From JAPOXR01 sp965221815 (GTDB taxonomy: Bacteria; Pseudomonadota; Alphaproteobacteria; Rhodobacterales; Rhodobacteraceae), in the NCBI GenBank assembly GCA_965221815.1, contig OZ244915.1:2046001-2110000 (forward strand): 64,000 nucleotides of DNA, given 5' to 3'. Below the pieces are notes generated by a model. That model saw only the letters and a list, made by a program, of their open reading frames with translations. It was not told where the DNA came from and did not search any database. Below are positions 1 to 9,389 of the stretch, piece by piece. Position numbers and translations under genes: made by a program. The first letter of the stretch is position 1. Each line of letters begins with the position of its first letter.

Positions 1-1071
1 ATCCGTGTCGAGTATTTTGCCGATACGAGTGCCGCCTTTGAAGCCTTCAAAGGTGGGGCCTATACTTTTCGCAATGAAAATTTTTCGCTGCAATGGGCAA
101 CCGGATATGATTTTCCGGCCCTCAACAAGGCATGGGTGGTCAAAAAGGAATTCAGCGACGGGACGCCGGCAGGCGGGCAATGTTTTGTTTTCAATCTGCG
201 GCGTGATAAGTTCCGGGACCCGCGGGTGCGCGAAGCTATCGGCCTGATGTTCAATTTCGAATGGTCAAATGAAACCTTGTTTTATGGCCTCTATGAGCGA
301 ATCCATTCGTTTTGGGAAAATTCCGATCTGGCAGCAACCGGGATGCCATCCGCGGATGAATTGGAACTGCTTGAGCCGCTGCGTGGGCTGATACCGGACT
401 CCGTGTTTTCAGAAGCGGCCGTCACCGCACCGGTTTCAGGAACCAGAAAACTTGATCGCGCCAACTTGCGTGAAGCATCGCGGCTTCTCGACGAGGCTGG
501 CTGGCTGATAGGTGATGACGGAGTCCGCCGCAACAGCAACGGCGAAAAGTTCGCACTTGAATTCCTGGGAAGCAGTCCTTCATTCGACCGGATCATCAAT
601 CCTTTTGTGGAAAACCTGCGGGCGGCTGGAATTGATGCGACCTACACTCGGATTGATCCGGCACAATTCACCAACCGCGAGAGAAGCCGTGACTTCGATA
701 TTATCACGACCAGTTTTCCGGTCAGTCTGGAACCCAGCGGCGGCGGTCTGCGACAAATGTTCGGATCCGAACATGTCGATGGTGTCTTCAACGATTCCGG
801 AATTGCCAGCGAAGGTGTCGATCGCCTGATTGACCATATTCAGGACGCCGACACGATCGAAAAGTTGCAAACCGCCGTTCGTGCTCTTGATCGGGTCCTG
901 CGCGCCGAACGTATCTGGGTTCCCCAATGGTTCAAAGCCATTCACACGGTTGCCTATTACGATATGTTTGAACATCCCGAAGAACTCCCGCCCTATAGTC
1001 TTGGTCATCTCTCGTTTTGGTGGGTTGACCCCGACAGAGCACGACAATTGGAAGACGAAGGCGCGTTCTGA
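1..1071 (+). CDS. yejA: YejA-type oligopeptide ABC transporter substrate-binding protein (5'-partial)
   Basis: This is the C-terminal part of a family 5 periplasmic solute-binding protein. The frame is open from base 1, so the N-terminus and signal peptide lie outside the window. Visible family features are the segment around FNLRRDKFRDPRVREAIG near the left edge, which is the usual 'first residues of the binding lobe' pattern, and a C-terminal tryptophan-rich stretch ending SFWWVDPDRA. It is followed after 21 bases by yejB, yejE and yejF in the same direction, so it should deliver oligopeptides or microcin C-like peptides to that permease in the periplasm. The internal GTG at 136 is not the real start because coding similarity continues upstream of it. 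Confidence 0.9.
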   Translation: MRVEYFADTSAAFEAFKGGAYTFRNENFSLQWATGYDFPALNKAWVVKKEFSDGTPAGGQCFVFNLRRDKFRDPRVREAIGLMFNFEWSNETLFYGLYERIHSFWENSDLAATGMPSADELELLEPLRGLIPDSVFSEAAVTAPVSGTRKLDRANLREASRLLDEAGWLIGDDGVRRNSNGEKFALEFLGSSPSFDRIINPFVENLRAAGIDATYTRIDPAQFTNRERSRDFDIITTSFPVSLEPSGGGLRQMFGSEHVDGVFNDSGIASEGVDRLIDHIQDADTIEKLQTAVRALDRVLRAERIWVPQWFKAIHTVAYYDMFEHPEELPPYSLGHLSFWWVDPDRARQLEDEGAF

Positions 1072-1092
1072 GCCTGATCGAAGACTGACCCC

Positions 1093-2181
1093 ATGGGTGC
1101 CTATCTTCTCCGCCGACTCGCTCTGGTGATTCCCACTTTGCTGGGAATCATGATCATTAATTTCTCCCTCGTCCAGTTTGTCCCCGGCGGGCCAATCGAG
1201 CAGATTCTGGCCCAGCTTGAAGGTGACGGCGATGTTTTTGAAAGCATCGCCGGGAGCACCGGGGATGCCGGAATCGAATCGGCCTCGGCAGGCGAAGAAA
1301 GATATCGCGGGGCGCGCGGGTTGCCGGAGGAATTCATCAAGGAACTTGAACAGCAGTTCGGATTTGACAAGCCTCCACTCGAGCGCTTTCTCGACATGAT
1401 GTGGGGCTATTTACGGTTCGATTTTGGCGAGAGTTACTTTCGTTCCATCAGCGTGGTCGATCTCGTCATAGAAAAACTCCCGGTCTCGATTTCATTGGGC
1501 CTGTGGTCCACACTGATCGCCTATCTGGTCTCGATCCCACTCGGAATCCGCAAGGCAGTTCGCGATGGAACGCCATTTGACACATGGACATCCGGGGCCA
1601 TCATTGTCGGTTATGCGATCCCGGGATTTCTCTTCGCTATTCTCCTTTTGGTTCTCTTTGCCGGCGGCTCCTATCTGCGGATTTTTCCGCTGCGCGGCCT
1701 GGTATCCGACAATTTTGCGGACCTCAGCCTGATCGGGAAAATTGCCGACTATTTTTGGCATATCACGCTTCCGGTTCTTGCCTCGACCATTTCAGCTTTT
1801 GCAACATTGACCCTGCTCACAAAAAACAGCTTTCTTGACGAAATCAAGAAACATTATGTCATCACGGCAAGAGCCAAAGGGCTGGCCGAACGACGGGTCC
1901 TTTACGGCCATGTCTTCCGCAACGCGATGCTGATTGTCATTGCCGGATTTCCCGCTGTATTCGTTGCCGTATTTTTTGGTGGCTCGCTCATCATTGAAAC
2001 CATTTTCTCACTCGACGGTCTTGGCAGGCTTGGTTACGAGGCCGCCGTGGCGCGTGATTATCCCGTGATTTTCGGGACCCTCTATGTTTTTGGTCTCCTC
2101 GGGTTGATTGTCGGTATTCTCTCCGACCTGACATATGTCTGGATTGATCCCCGCATCGATTTCGAGACCCGGGAAACATGA
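1093..2181 (+). CDS. yejB: YejB-type peptide ABC transporter permease
   Basis: This 362-residue inner-membrane permease belongs to the DppB/OppB family. It opens with the typical MGAYLLRRLALVIPTLLGI membrane anchor. It has a long periplasmic insert after the first helix, as YejB proteins do, then five further hydrophobic segments. The coupling-loop pattern around ITARAKGLAERRVLYGHVFRNA at about residues 256-277 contacts the ATPase. The stop overlaps the yejE start by four bases (ATGA), which argues for translational coupling in a yejABEF operon. Import of oligopeptides or peptide-nucleotide antibiotics is inferred from the family. Confidence 0.93.
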   Translation: MGAYLLRRLALVIPTLLGIMIINFSLVQFVPGGPIEQILAQLEGDGDVFESIAGSTGDAGIESASAGEERYRGARGLPEEFIKELEQQFGFDKPPLERFLDMMWGYLRFDFGESYFRSISVVDLVIEKLPVSISLGLWSTLIAYLVSIPLGIRKAVRDGTPFDTWTSGAIIVGYAIPGFLFAILLLVLFAGGSYLRIFPLRGLVSDNFADLSLIGKIADYFWHITLPVLASTISAFATLTLLTKNSFLDEIKKHYVITARAKGLAERRVLYGHVFRNAMLIVIAGFPAVFVAVFFGGSLIIETIFSLDGLGRLGYEAAVARDYPVIFGTLYVFGLLGLIVGILSDLTYVWIDPRIDFETRET

Positions 2182-3287
2182 TGCAGCTTTCACCACTTGC
2201 CCGCCGCCGCCTGACCAGCTTCCGTGCCAATTCACGTGCATTCTGGTCACTGATTCTGTTTTGCATTCTGTTTGGATTTTCATTGCTTGCCGAATTTGTT
2301 GCCAACGACAAACCGCTCATCGTGAATTACCGTGGGGATTTTTATTTTCCAATTGTTCAGTTTTACCCCGAAACCGCCTTTGGTGGGGATTTTCGTACTG
2401 AGGCAATTTACCGCGATATCGAGGTCCAGTGCCTGATTCAATCGGGTGGCCTGATGTCCTGCCTCGACGATCCGGAAGGCACTCTGGATGATCTTGCCGA
2501 TGGCGATATCAATGGACAGGCGATTGAGCGGGGGTGGCTACTCTGGCCACTGATCCCGTATGCATACGACACGGTGAATGATTTGGGGCGCAGCGCCCCC
2601 TCACCTCCCGATGAAAATCATTGGTTGGGAACTGACGATACGGCAAGAGATGTCTTGGCACGGGTGATTTACGGATTTCGACTGTCAGTGAATTTCACCA
2701 TCGTGGTCACCCTCGCCACTTCAATTATCGGCGTGGCCGCTGGCGTGGTCCAAGGTTTCTTCGGCGGTGCCATCGATTTGTTTTTCCAACGCCTCATTGA
2801 ATTATGGGGATCCACGCCATCGCTCTACATAATCATCATCGTGGCGGCCATCTGGCAGATGGATTTCTGGCTGCTTGCCGGACTGATGACCTTGTTTGGC
2901 TGGACGGCCCTGGTCGGCGTGGTGCGCGCCGAAAGTCTGCGTGCGCGTAATCTGGAATATATTCGTGCAGCGCGCGCACTGGGACTGTCCAGCATTGCCA
3001 TCATGTTCCGCCATGTCTTGCCAAATGCCATGGTGGCGACATTAACCCTTCTCCCATTCATCATTACCGGGGTGATCGGTTCGCTGGCAGCCCTCGATTA
3101 TCTTGGCTTCGGCCTGCCCTCTTCCGGCCCGTCACTGGGTGAGCTGACACTTCAGGCCAAGCGTAACCTGCAAGCACCGTGGCTTGGATTTACCGCCTTT
3201 TTCACCTTTGCCGTGATGCTGTCGCTACTGGTATTTATCTTTGAAGGTGTGCGCGATGCCTTCGATCCCCGCAAGAGCTTTAAATGA
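2178..3287 (+). CDS. yejE: YejE-type peptide ABC transporter permease
   Basis: This 369-residue second permease belongs to the DppC/OppC family. An N-terminal membrane anchor is followed by the YejE-typical periplasmic insert (roughly residues 50-150) that carries NHWLGTDDTARDVLARVIYG, the usual entry to the transmembrane core. The EAA-like loop appears as RAARALGLSSIAIMFRHVLPNA at about residues 254-275. It overlaps yejB upstream and yejF downstream by four bases each. It pairs with YejB to form the membrane channel of the peptide importer. Confidence 0.93.
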   Translation: MMQLSPLARRRLTSFRANSRAFWSLILFCILFGFSLLAEFVANDKPLIVNYRGDFYFPIVQFYPETAFGGDFRTEAIYRDIEVQCLIQSGGLMSCLDDPEGTLDDLADGDINGQAIERGWLLWPLIPYAYDTVNDLGRSAPSPPDENHWLGTDDTARDVLARVIYGFRLSVNFTIVVTLATSIIGVAAGVVQGFFGGAIDLFFQRLIELWGSTPSLYIIIIVAAIWQMDFWLLAGLMTLFGWTALVGVVRAESLRARNLEYIRAARALGLSSIAIMFRHVLPNAMVATLTLLPFIITGVIGSLAALDYLGFGLPSSGPSLGELTLQAKRNLQAPWLGFTAFFTFAVMLSLLVFIFEGVRDAFDPRKSFK

Positions 3288-4894
3288 GCGCACCGCTCCT
3301 CGACATTGAAAATCTGTCTGTCACGTTCCGCCAGGGGGGCGACGTGATTCCTGCGGTCCAGAATGTCGACCTGCACATCGCGCGCGGAGAGACCGTCGCC
3401 ATTGTCGGGGAATCGGGGTCCGGCAAATCCGTCACAGCCCTTTCCACCGTTGGCCTGTTACCGGAAAATGCCGAACTGACAGGATCAATTGAGTATGGCG
3501 GGCGGCAATTGCTTGGAGTCAACGAATCTGAACTGCGCCGAATTCGTGGCAATGACATCAGTTTCATTTTTCAGGAGCCGATGGTGTCGTTGAATCCCTT
3601 GCATACACTTGAAAAACAAATCACCGAAAGCCTGGTGACACACCAGCAGATTTCAGCCGACAAGTTGCGTGAGACCGCGATTTCGTTGCTGGAAAAAACC
3701 GGAATCGACAACCCGGAGCAAAGACTCAAATCTTATCCGCATCTGTTGTCAGGAGGACAGCGGCAACGCGTCATGATCGCCATGGCCCTGGCCAACCAGC
3801 CACAACTCCTGATTGCCGACGAACCCACAACAGCACTTGATGTGACGATCCAGGCCCAGATCCTGAAACTTCTCGAAGAGTTGAAAGTGGCTGAGGGTAT
3901 GAGTCTGCTGTTCATTACCCACGACCTGAATATTGTCCGGCGCATGGCCAGTCGGGTCTATGTCATGCGCGCTGGTGAAATTGTCGAATACGGAACACGA
4001 GAGGCGATCTTCGTCTCTCCGCGTCACGATTACACAAAATCCCTGCTTGCCGCCGAACCATCGGGCGCACCTGATCCCATTCCCGCGACTGCTGATATCG
4101 TCCTGAAGACCAACAAGCTGAAAGTCTGGTTTCCCATTCAGCGTGGGCTTCTGCGGCGCACCGTCGGGCACATCAAGGCCGTCAGGGAGGCCAGCATCAC
4201 GATTCGCGAAGGTGAAACCATCGGCATTGTCGGTGAATCAGGATCGGGGAAAACCACCCTGGCGCTGGCTTCCATGCGTTTGGTGTCATCACAAGGCAGT
4301 ATCGCCTTCACCGGCCAGGAAATACAGGGGCTCTCGCATCGCAACCTCCGGCCGTTTCGCCGCCATATGCAGATGGTCTTTCAAGACCCCTTCGGCTCAC
4401 TATCGCCACGTATGACAGTTGGCCAAATCGTCGGCGAAGGGTTGTCGGTTCACGGAATCGCGAATCCAACAGAAAAAAACAGACTCGCCGAGAGTATATT
4501 GCGGGAAGTGGGCCTCAGTGCGGATGCTCTGCCGCGCTATCCACATGAATTCTCCGGTGGGCAACGACAGCGGATTGCGATTGCACGTGCGATGATTTTG
4601 CGGCCGAAACTTGTGGTTCTGGATGAACCTACCTCCGCTCTCGACAGAACTGTGCAGGCGCAAATCATTGATCTGTTGTTGGCGTTGCAGCGCAAGTACC
4701 GACTCGCTTACATCTTCATCAGCCACGATTTGCGCGTGGTTCGTGCCATGTCACATCAAATTATTGTCATGAAAGACGGAGATATTGTCGAGAGTGGAAC
4801 CGCTGATTCACTCTTTGACAATCCCCGAACCGAATACGCTGCTTCGCTTCTCAAAGCGTCATTCGGCGAGATGGAACAGTCTCAGACCAAATAG
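3284..4894 (+). CDS. yejF: YejF-type ABC transporter ATP-binding protein (two ATPase domains)
   Basis: This is a 536-residue tandem ATPase in which both halves are complete. The first has Walker A GESGSGKS (residues 42-49), signature LSGGQRQR and a LLIADEP Walker B. The second has GESGSGKT, signature FSGGQRQR and LVVLDEP. A single fused ATPase for both sites distinguishes YejF-type systems from the separate DppD/DppF pair. It energises YejBE at the cytoplasmic face. Its 3' end overlaps the convergent isomerase-like gene by 13 bases. Confidence 0.94.
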   Translation: MSAPLLDIENLSVTFRQGGDVIPAVQNVDLHIARGETVAIVGESGSGKSVTALSTVGLLPENAELTGSIEYGGRQLLGVNESELRRIRGNDISFIFQEPMVSLNPLHTLEKQITESLVTHQQISADKLRETAISLLEKTGIDNPEQRLKSYPHLLSGGQRQRVMIAMALANQPQLLIADEPTTALDVTIQAQILKLLEELKVAEGMSLLFITHDLNIVRRMASRVYVMRAGEIVEYGTREAIFVSPRHDYTKSLLAAEPSGAPDPIPATADIVLKTNKLKVWFPIQRGLLRRTVGHIKAVREASITIREGETIGIVGESGSGKTTLALASMRLVSSQGSIAFTGQEIQGLSHRNLRPFRRHMQMVFQDPFGSLSPRMTVGQIVGEGLSVHGIANPTEKNRLAESILREVGLSADALPRYPHEFSGGQRQRIAIARAMILRPKLVVLDEPTSALDRTVQAQIIDLLLALQRKYRLAYIFISHDLRVVRAMSHQIIVMKDGDIVESGTADSLFDNPRTEYAASLLKASFGEMEQSQTK

Positions 4895-5556
4895 TCTGGT
4901 ACAATCAGGCGATACGGCGGTTCATCCTCCTCAATCGATGGAAACCGCGACAGGTCTTCGAAGAAGAAATTGTCGGTCTTGTCATCATTGACTGATGACA
5001 CCTCGCCAACCAGACTGGTTCCTCCATGCCCCCAGAACGCGTGCGCACAATAAGGAACAAGTGTGATTGACTCACCGGGGGACACAATGATCGTATCACC
5101 CGCGGGAATTTCATGCGCGATTCCATCCATGCGGAATGACACCGGGGATTTTTTGTCCAATTGTCCCGACGGGTCAAGATTATACAGGCGAACTGCCAGT
5201 GGTGAACCGCCCCGTACGATAATGTCCTCAGTCTTGCACTTGTGATAGTGCATGAGCGTAATCTGATCCTGACGCGAGATCAGAAGCTTTTCGGCATAAG
5301 GAATGGTTTCCCCGACGTCCCCGGGTGGCAATCCATTGCGCAGGGTGAAAAGCACCAGTCCAAACCGGTCAAAGTCACCCTTGTTAAAGTCCGTGATATC
5401 CCATCCTATTCCTGACCTCTGCACCAGGCTGAGTTGACCGCTCTGTCGCTCCCAATCCGCCGCAGACCAGGTGGCAACAGGAGGCAGCAAAAAGTTGCAG
5501 TCGGCAATAAAGGCTTCCGCATCACGGATAATCTCGTTGATTTGTGAACGTTTCAT
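4882..5556 (-). CDS. D-lyxose isomerase-family sugar isomerase (cupin)
   Basis: This 224-residue cytoplasmic protein resembles the D-lyxose/D-mannose ketol-isomerase cupin family. The metal-site pattern is visible as MHYHKCKTEDI at about residues 101-111 (two His and a Glu), with a later His in the YCAHAFWGHGG segment around residue 172 that would complete the site. The family interconverts a lyxose- or mannose-type aldose and its ketose. No sugar transporter or kinase lies beside it, so the substrate is uncertain. It is convergent with yejF and is followed on the same strand by the carboxypeptidase gene, which starts a separate unit. Confidence 0.75.
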   Translation of the reverse strand: MKRSQINEIIRDAEAFIADCNFLLPPVATWSAADWERQSGQLSLVQRSGIGWDITDFNKGDFDRFGLVLFTLRNGLPPGDVGETIPYAEKLLISRQDQITLMHYHKCKTEDIIVRGGSPLAVRLYNLDPSGQLDKKSPVSFRMDGIAHEIPAGDTIIVSPGESITLVPYCAHAFWGHGGTSLVGEVSSVNDDKTDNFFFEDLSRFPSIEEDEPPYRLIVPDYLV

Positions 5557-5566
5557 CGCTGCCCCG

Positions 5567-6949
5567 CTAATCCTCGACGCGTGTCAGCTTACACCCAACA
5601 TTCTGGGCATTCAGTCGGATACAGATCTTGCGTGCAACATCAGGCGTCAAACCCGTGAAACCGGCGGCAAAACCTGTTCTCTGCCTCTCAATGCTCTTTC
5701 TGGCCACGGACAATGCCCCAAATTCAAGCAAAGTCACACGCACAAGATGCCGATCGGCTTCGGTGCTGGTGGTGAAGTCACCGAGGTGAATACCGTTGAT
5801 CCGCTCGTTTCTTTGCGTGTCCTGGCTGCTCACAGGTCGCCGCATTGGCCGCGAATATGACGCCCGTTTCACGATGACAGGCTGATCGCCTGAGACGCGT
5901 ACCTCCTCCTCGGCACGCGCGAGCGCCTCACTGGGATCGGCATCCCCTTGGCTGTGCACATCACGTTGATCCGATGGTACGGCATTCTGATATGCCGATG
6001 TTTCTCCCCGCGCGGGTCGTTTGAGTCGCCGTGATGCCTTCTCCACATTCATATTGACACGGGATACCCGCCCGAATGGGATTTCGGGCAGCGGCGGCGG
6101 CCGTAATGCAACCTTGTCACGCGCCTGCTCAAATCCCGAATTCATCAATTTGGCCACATGTGCGTTGCGCGACTGACCCGAACGACCACCGAAAACTGTC
6201 ACGATGATACGTTTGTTGCCGCGTTTGGCCGTCGCCGTCAGGTTAAAGCCAGCCTTGTTGGTGAAACCCGTCTTGATGCCATCGGCACCATTATACTGTC
6301 GCAAGAAGTTCCGGTTGGTGTTGCGCACAGATGTGCCGCCGACCTGTGCGGTCATCTTGGAATAGAGATGAAAATATTCCGGATAGTCATAAATCACATG
6401 GCGCCCCAATACAGTCATATCCCGCGCTGTTGACAAATGACCGGACTGCGTCAGCCCATGCGCATTCTTGAAATGTGTTTGCGTCAGGCCCATTGCCTGC
6501 GCCGTGCGATTCATGCGTCTGGCAAAAGCTGATTCGCTGCCGGAAATCGCCTCAGCAATGGCTGTCGCCGCATCATTGGCTGAACGTACCGCAGCGGCAC
6601 GAATGAGATAGCGGAGCTTCACCCTTGATCCGGGTTTCAGATGAAGTTTGGATGGCGGTTCACTGGCAGCGAATTGAGAAATCTTGACTCGGGTGTCCCA
6701 ATCAATCTCACCATTTTCAACGGCCTGAATCGCCACATAAACAGTCATCATCTTGGTCAGGGAAGCGGGGTGAAGCCGCTGGTTGGCATTTTCCTGGTGC
6801 AGGATTTGTCCACTGCGTGCGTCCATGATCATGGCCGCATAAGGTGCCGCTGAAACACCGCCTGCCAACAAAATCGCAACCAGGAACAGCATCACAAGAA
6901 TACCGGTTCCTGTGATCGCCCGAAACGCGAGGCGTATGACTGATTTCAT
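5567..6949 (-). CDS. D-alanyl-D-alanine carboxypeptidase with C-terminal SPOR-like domain
   Basis: This 460-residue penicillin-binding protein belongs to the DacA/S11 class, which trims the terminal D-Ala of peptidoglycan stem peptides in the periplasm. A signal peptide occupies about residues 1-34. The three active-site motifs are intact: SLTK at 63-66, SAN at 123-125 and KTG at 226-228. The middle (about 290-370) is a low-complexity charged linker. Residues about 383-460 look like a SPOR peptidoglycan-binding domain. This architecture is common in alphaproteobacterial enzymes. It is transcribed divergently from clpS. Confidence 0.92.
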   Translation of the reverse strand: MKSVIRLAFRAITGTGILVMLFLVAILLAGGVSAAPYAAMIMDARSGQILHQENANQRLHPASLTKMMTVYVAIQAVENGEIDWDTRVKISQFAASEPPSKLHLKPGSRVKLRYLIRAAAVRSANDAATAIAEAISGSESAFARRMNRTAQAMGLTQTHFKNAHGLTQSGHLSTARDMTVLGRHVIYDYPEYFHLYSKMTAQVGGTSVRNTNRNFLRQYNGADGIKTGFTNKAGFNLTATAKRGNKRIIVTVFGGRSGQSRNAHVAKLMNSGFEQARDKVALRPPPLPEIPFGRVSRVNMNVEKASRRLKRPARGETSAYQNAVPSDQRDVHSQGDADPSEALARAEEEVRVSGDQPVIVKRASYSRPMRRPVSSQDTQRNERINGIHLGDFTTSTEADRHLVRVTLLEFGALSVARKSIERQRTGFAAGFTGLTPDVARKICIRLNAQNVGCKLTRVED

Positions 6950-7295
6950 TTCAATCGCCTTTACTCGTCGGCGGCGCTCCTTGATCCAGACCGCCGCGTA
7001 TACTGCCCGTGGGTCAGTTCATCTGACCTCATTCGAATTCCAACTCTTTAACATAGGGTCACAAAAAACAAAAGAGCCCAATTTCATGGAATTGACGCCA
7101 CCGACCCATGTTTGATCCTTCTGATACAATACTGCCGACCCGACTTTCGATCTCAGCTGCATGATATTGGTCAGGCCGCTTCGCGACCATTTGAACTTTG
7201 GTTGCGTTCATCCTGATGGTTTCCGCGCGTTCGCCATTCATTTTGCGTAGAGCGGGAATCTGCTATAGTCGAAGTCTCGAAAGTGGAGTCATGCC
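6950..7295. other. Divergent intergenic region dacA-like / clpS
   Basis: The 346 bases between two divergent genes hold no convincing gene. On the clpS side a TATAGT at 7264-7269 could be a -10 element, but the bases 17 upstream (TTTTGC) are a poor -35, so this is only a weak promoter candidate. Confidence 0.3.
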
Positions 7296-7658
7296 GTGAA
7301 TATGACATTGTCAGCAGACATTTTTGCGAACTCCGGAGACGAGTTTGAACAGGACGGGGGCGATTTGGGCACCTCCGTGCTCACCCGTGAGAAAGAAAAG
7401 GTCGCGCGGGCTCCGATGTACAAGGTTCTGCTCTTGAACGATGATTACACGCCCATGGAGTTTGTTGTCGCAATTCTCGAACAGGTGTTTCGTATGCCGC
7501 GTGATCAAGCGATTTCCCTGATGCTGGATGTTCACCGAACGGGCGTCGGCGTTGCTGGTGTCTATGTCCATGAAATCGCAGAAACCAAAGCGGAACAGGT
7601 CCTGCGAATCGCCCGAAACCACGAACATCCGCTACAATGCATCATCGAAGAAGACTGA
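7296..7658 (+). CDS. clpS: ClpS, ATP-dependent Clp protease adaptor
   Basis: This 120-residue adaptor delivers N-degron substrates to ClpA in the cytoplasm. The core reads YKVLLLNDDYTPMEFVV (about residues 42-58) and ends with the conserved ARNHEHPLQCIIEED-type tail. The Asp-Asp pair and the downstream helix fit the N-degron pocket. The first ~35 residues are variable and disordered, as in other ClpS. The GTG at 7296 is preceded by GGAG seven bases upstream, and an in-frame ATG at 7302 is the alternative. The next gene starts 37 bases after its stop. Confidence 0.95.
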   Translation: MNMTLSADIFANSGDEFEQDGGDLGTSVLTREKEKVARAPMYKVLLLNDDYTPMEFVVAILEQVFRMPRDQAISLMLDVHRTGVGVAGVYVHEIAETKAEQVLRIARNHEHPLQCIIEED

Positions 7659-7695
7659 CGATTCCCTGGCGGAACAGGCACAGATTCTCCCGATC

Positions 7696-8496
7696 ATGAG
7701 TTTTTCAATCACCGACAAGACGGCAATCGTCACTGGGGCTTCGTCGGGAGTCGGGCTTGCCATCGCCCGGCATTTCGCTGAGCAGGGGGCCAATGTTCTC
7801 TTTGCGGATGCGGATTTGAAATCTCTTCGCACAGCGATGGGGCCCAACAAGAAAAATATGGTTTGTTTCGCTGGTGACTTTCGGGAAAAACTATCGCGAA
7901 CCAACCTGCTTCATGAAACCATCTCTCAATTCGGGCATGTTGACATTTTGGTCAATGCCGCGCGTCAGGTGACAATTGGAAGGCCGGGAGACAACAACTC
8001 TTCGGCACTCGAAGAGATGATTGAGCGGAATCTACGGCAAAATTATGACCTCTCGTGGTTGGTGGCCAAAACGTTCATCGAGCAGGCAGAAGGTCGAGCA
8101 GAGAGCCATGACGTGATCGGGACCATTGTCAATGTCTCCTCGATTGCCGCTCAGCGAACCGTTCCTGAATTGGTTGAATATTCGATCAGTTGCGCTGCAC
8201 AGGATCAATTGACGCGCACCATGGCTCTTGCGCTGGCGCCGCAAAAGATACGGGTCAACGCGGTCTCATTTGGCTCGGTGATGAGCAAGAGCCTTGCGGG
8301 GCAGTTGAAAGAGAATCCTGGACACCGAGACGAAATCATTGATGCAACCCCTCTTGGACGCATCGCCGAAGCCGAAGATGTGGCAGCAGCCGTTCAGTTT
8401 CTGGTGTCTGGGAGCTCCCGGTTTATTACTGGCCAGATCCTGAATGTCGATGGTGGCCGTTCACTTCTTGATCGGGCGCGCAGTCCCTATCACTGA
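7696..8496 (+). CDS. SDR-family protein with substituted catalytic Lys
   Basis: This 266-residue protein has the short-chain dehydrogenase fold. The nucleotide motif TGASSGVG is at residues 13-20, NAA at 87-89, Ser149 follows the NVSS strand, and Tyr162 is in place. The expected YxxxK reads YSISC, so Lys166 is replaced by Cys (codon TGC). Without that Lys the usual hydride-transfer chemistry should be impaired, so the protein may be a binding or regulatory paralogue, or use altered chemistry. The ATG at 7696 is chosen because SDR similarity begins there. The 56 residues encoded upstream in frame overlap clpS and do not look like protein. It is convergent with trcR, overlapping by seven bases. 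Confidence 0.85.
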   Translation: MSFSITDKTAIVTGASSGVGLAIARHFAEQGANVLFADADLKSLRTAMGPNKKNMVCFAGDFREKLSRTNLLHETISQFGHVDILVNAARQVTIGRPGDNNSSALEEMIERNLRQNYDLSWLVAKTFIEQAEGRAESHDVIGTIVNVSSIAAQRTVPELVEYSISCAAQDQLTRTMALALAPQKIRVNAVSFGSVMSKSLAGQLKENPGHRDEIIDATPLGRIAEAEDVAAAVQFLVSGSSRFITGQILNVDGGRSLLDRARSPYH

Positions 8497-9161
8497 CTCT
8501 CCGTGAGCCCGCTCCCGAGTGAAAAATCACCGAGATTGAACAGCGGGGACTGATTCTTTTGATCACCTTTTTTTGTGTCGTCAGTTGCACTTGAACGTGT
8601 CGATATTTCCATCAATTCAGACTGCTTGCGTTTTGCCGCCCGCTCACCGGCAATTCGCACCGCTTCATCAAGTTCAATCTGGCCACACAGCCCAAGTGCC
8701 ACGGGATCGGTCGGCTGGATGTTTGAAATATTCCAATGCGTGCGGTCCCGGACCTTATCAATGGTTGATTTGGTCGTGCCGATCAGTTTGGAAATCTGGC
8801 TGACCGACATTTCCGGATGATTTTTGACCAACCAGGCAATGGCCGCGGGGCGATCCTGGCGCTTGGAGAGGGGAGTATATCGCTTCCCCCGTCGCCGCTC
8901 TTCGCCTTCTGCAGCCGGATTCTCCATCAACACCAGATCATAGTCGGGATCGGCTTCTCCCCGTTGTATCTCTTCCGGTTCAAGCTGGAGATTGATGACC
9001 GGATCCAGTCCCTGCGTACCCACTGCAACTTCGTCGTCGGCGATTCCCTGCACTTCAAGCTGGTGAAGGCCGCAAAAGACGGCAATCTGACGGAAGGTGA
9101 GCGTCGTATTCTCGACAAGCCATACGGCTGTCGCAGTCGGCATTATCGGCTTGTTGGCCAT
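8490..9161 (-). CDS. trcR: DUF1013 protein, TrcR-type cell-cycle transcriptional regulator
   Basis: This 223-residue protein has the near-invariant alphaproteobacterial DUF1013 N-terminus (ANKPIMPTATAVWLVENT). Two helix-turn-helix-like repeats follow: LTFRQIAVFCGLHQLEV near residues 19-35 and MSVSQISKLIGTTKSTIDKVR at about 118-138. The family includes the TrcR cell-cycle regulator, thought to act with RNA polymerase at constitutive and cell-cycle promoters. The C-terminal ~40 residues are polar and variable. Family membership is clear from sequence; the role in this organism is inferred. Confidence 0.88.
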   Translation of the reverse strand: MANKPIMPTATAVWLVENTTLTFRQIAVFCGLHQLEVQGIADDEVAVGTQGLDPVINLQLEPEEIQRGEADPDYDLVLMENPAAEGEERRRGKRYTPLSKRQDRPAAIAWLVKNHPEMSVSQISKLIGTTKSTIDKVRDRTHWNISNIQPTDPVALGLCGQIELDEAVRIAGERAAKRKQSELMEISTRSSATDDTKKGDQKNQSPLFNLGDFSLGSGLTESQ

Positions 9162-9389
9162 GCTGCATCATCCTTTTACTGGGAGACGTTATTGTCCCTG
9201 CTGTGCAACGCAGGTTGCAGTTTATTGTTGTGTTCAGAGAGACGGCAACCCTAACATTTGCCATTCGACCAGACAAGTCAATTGTCCAATCCGGGGCAGG
9301 ACTGAGCCAGCCGACAGTGCAGGGCGCGCCTCAGGATGGGCACAATATGGCGTGGATCACAGGTCCCCAGTATTTCTGATATCGCGATC

